Shown here: one piece after another, positions 63,211 to 64,000 of the stretch
Position numbering within the stretch: position 1 is the first letter of the stretch
Layout of the letters: the number at the start of each line of letters is the position of its first letter
Assembly (NCBI GenBank): GCA_030220185.1
Contig: JASPKZ010007301.1
Coordinates: forward strand, 62,001-126,000
DNA length: 64,000 bases
DNA from: Diploptera punctata
Taxonomy: Eukaryota > Arthropoda > Insecta > Blattodea > Blaberidae
Direction: 5' to 3'
The notes under the pieces: model-generated
Databases searched by the model: none
What the model saw: only the letters and a program-made list of their open reading frames with translations
Told to the model about the DNA's origin: nothing
Position numbers and translations under genes: made by a program

Positions 63211-63557
63211 TGTCCACCGTTGTGGTCTCGAGGTAGCGTGCTGCCTTGTTAGGCAGCAGACTCGGGATCGATCCCCGGTCGGGACAAATTACCTGGGTGA
63301 TTGTTTTTTTCAGGGTTTTCCTCACCTGTAAGACAATTGTCATGAAATTTTAAGGCCTAAACGGTCCCCGAACATCATCTGCATGTTAAGTATAGGATTT
63401 AGACCTCTCCTGCCGCATCATTACCATCACCTATGTCATTGGGGCAGCGTAATTGGTCTTCCAGGCGCCTCAACCTCAATGGTAGGTTACAATAACGCCA
63501 TACCAGGAGAGAATACCAGAATGTCGAAATGACAACGAGGTGGCTTTGAATAAAAAA
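63211..63557 (+). mobile_element. SINE-D1 copy nested in LINE-A
   Basis: Head GTCCACCGTTGTGGTCTCGA, GGTAGCGTGCTGCCTTGTTA, B box GGGATCGATCCCCGGTCGGG (GGATCGATCCC, one change); tail GGCTTTGAATAAAAAAATA. An imperfect duplication (ACGTTCAGTCACTT versus ACGCAACCACTT) may flank it. Confidence 0.88.
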
Positions 63558-63775
63558 ATATACGCAACCACTTTTTCAAAATGTCCTTCATTTGTCATTA
63601 ACTGTCCATTTACATTATATAATGTATTTTTTTTTATGTGCGACTATGGCCTATAGGGCTATTTAGTTTTATTGATGTTTACTTCCAGCCATAATTCCTC
63701 AATGTTACTCAAATTGTATGCGTTGGGCGTTTACATCTCCTCGCTATTACTTAATAATACTAAATCATGAAATAA

Positions 63776-64000
63776 ATATTTTATTATCAAATCGTCTACT
63801 GATAGCACTGAAGTACAATACTTATGTACTGCCTTTGAAATAATTGATGGCGCACAGATAATTTTCAAGTCTCAGAACGAAGCCACTGCGCATGATCAGA
63901 GATCAGCTCTTTGGTTCACAAGTATACAACTATTTGAGAAACTAAATCCGTTCTATTTCGTTGTGTGTCCTGCAATGGCAAACAATTCCCAGTAAATATG
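63776..64000. other. DNA at the right edge, nothing recognised
   Basis: Somewhat richer in CG dinucleotides than the surroundings (GGCGCACAGATAATTTTC, AACGAAGCCACTGCGCATGA). It ends at the window edge; no frame can be supported. Confidence 0.4.

Larger units (their letters stand above)
61564..63775 (-). mobile_element. LINE-A host copy with three later insertions
   Basis: The pieces 61564-61636, 62027-62564, 63174-63210 and 63558-63775 together form one diverged LINE-A copy on the minus strand, from the C-terminus to the YADD region (CTCGCTATTACTTAATAATA, ACTAAATCATGAAATAAAT). The gaps are a younger LINE-A (61637), an opposite-strand LINE-A (62565) and a SINE-D1 (63211). Confidence 0.85.

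Overview
This window looks like AT-rich, repeat-dominated DNA from an arthropod, most likely a hemimetabolous insect such as a cockroach or termite. That placement is an inference. It rests on the non-LTR retrotransposon C-termini (GRPRMRW...NINYDLREVDYTG...RAAMNLRV style), tRNA-derived SINEs and a mariner-like relic, all of which recall blattodean and other insect genomic sequence I have seen; no search was run. I find no convincing intact host gene. The open frames are short (207 codons at most) and the ones I can interpret are pieces of mobile elements. I use local family names: LINE-A to LINE-I, SINE-B to SINE-E, element F, FB1-FB4.

Layout. 1-3080: AT-rich DNA with a possible MITE and a decayed LINE-A piece. 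3080-24330: an old, degenerate satellite of roughly 140-145 bp monomers, about 8 kb in all and always in the same orientation. It is cut into blocks by later insertions: a LINE-B 3' end, SINEs, a MITE with long terminal inverted repeats and mariner-transposase remains, a decayed gene of a multi-copy protein family, the composite element F, and several LINE-A copies. 24330-37060: LINE-A fragments, SINEs, Helitron-like DNA and other dispersed repeats. 37090-46300: LINE endonuclease, reverse transcriptase and C-terminal remnants (LINE-C, -D, -E, -I) with two long palindromes. 46316-48400: a second, degenerate repeat series. 48730-64000: more LINE-A, LINE-G and LINE-H copies, SINEs, a third copy of element F, tRNA-like palindromes, and a nest of LINE-A within LINE-A at the right end.

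How the parts relate. LINE-A is the dominant family. Its copies are 5'-truncated and end in a short 4-bp tandem tail. Many SINE copies have clear 8-16 bp target-site duplications, as expected for retrotransposition using LINE machinery. Old LINE-A copies carry at least six later insertions, so relative ages can be read directly. The most unusual signals are (i) palindromes FB1, FB2 and FB3, whose two arms each carry a hammerhead-ribozyme-like core (CTGANGA, hairpin, GAAAC, 4-nt loop, GTC, with varying decay), and (ii) element F, which joins a large palindrome, an intron-bearing tRNA-Tyr-like sequence with a Pol III T-run, and a variable number of 165-bp tandem repeats.
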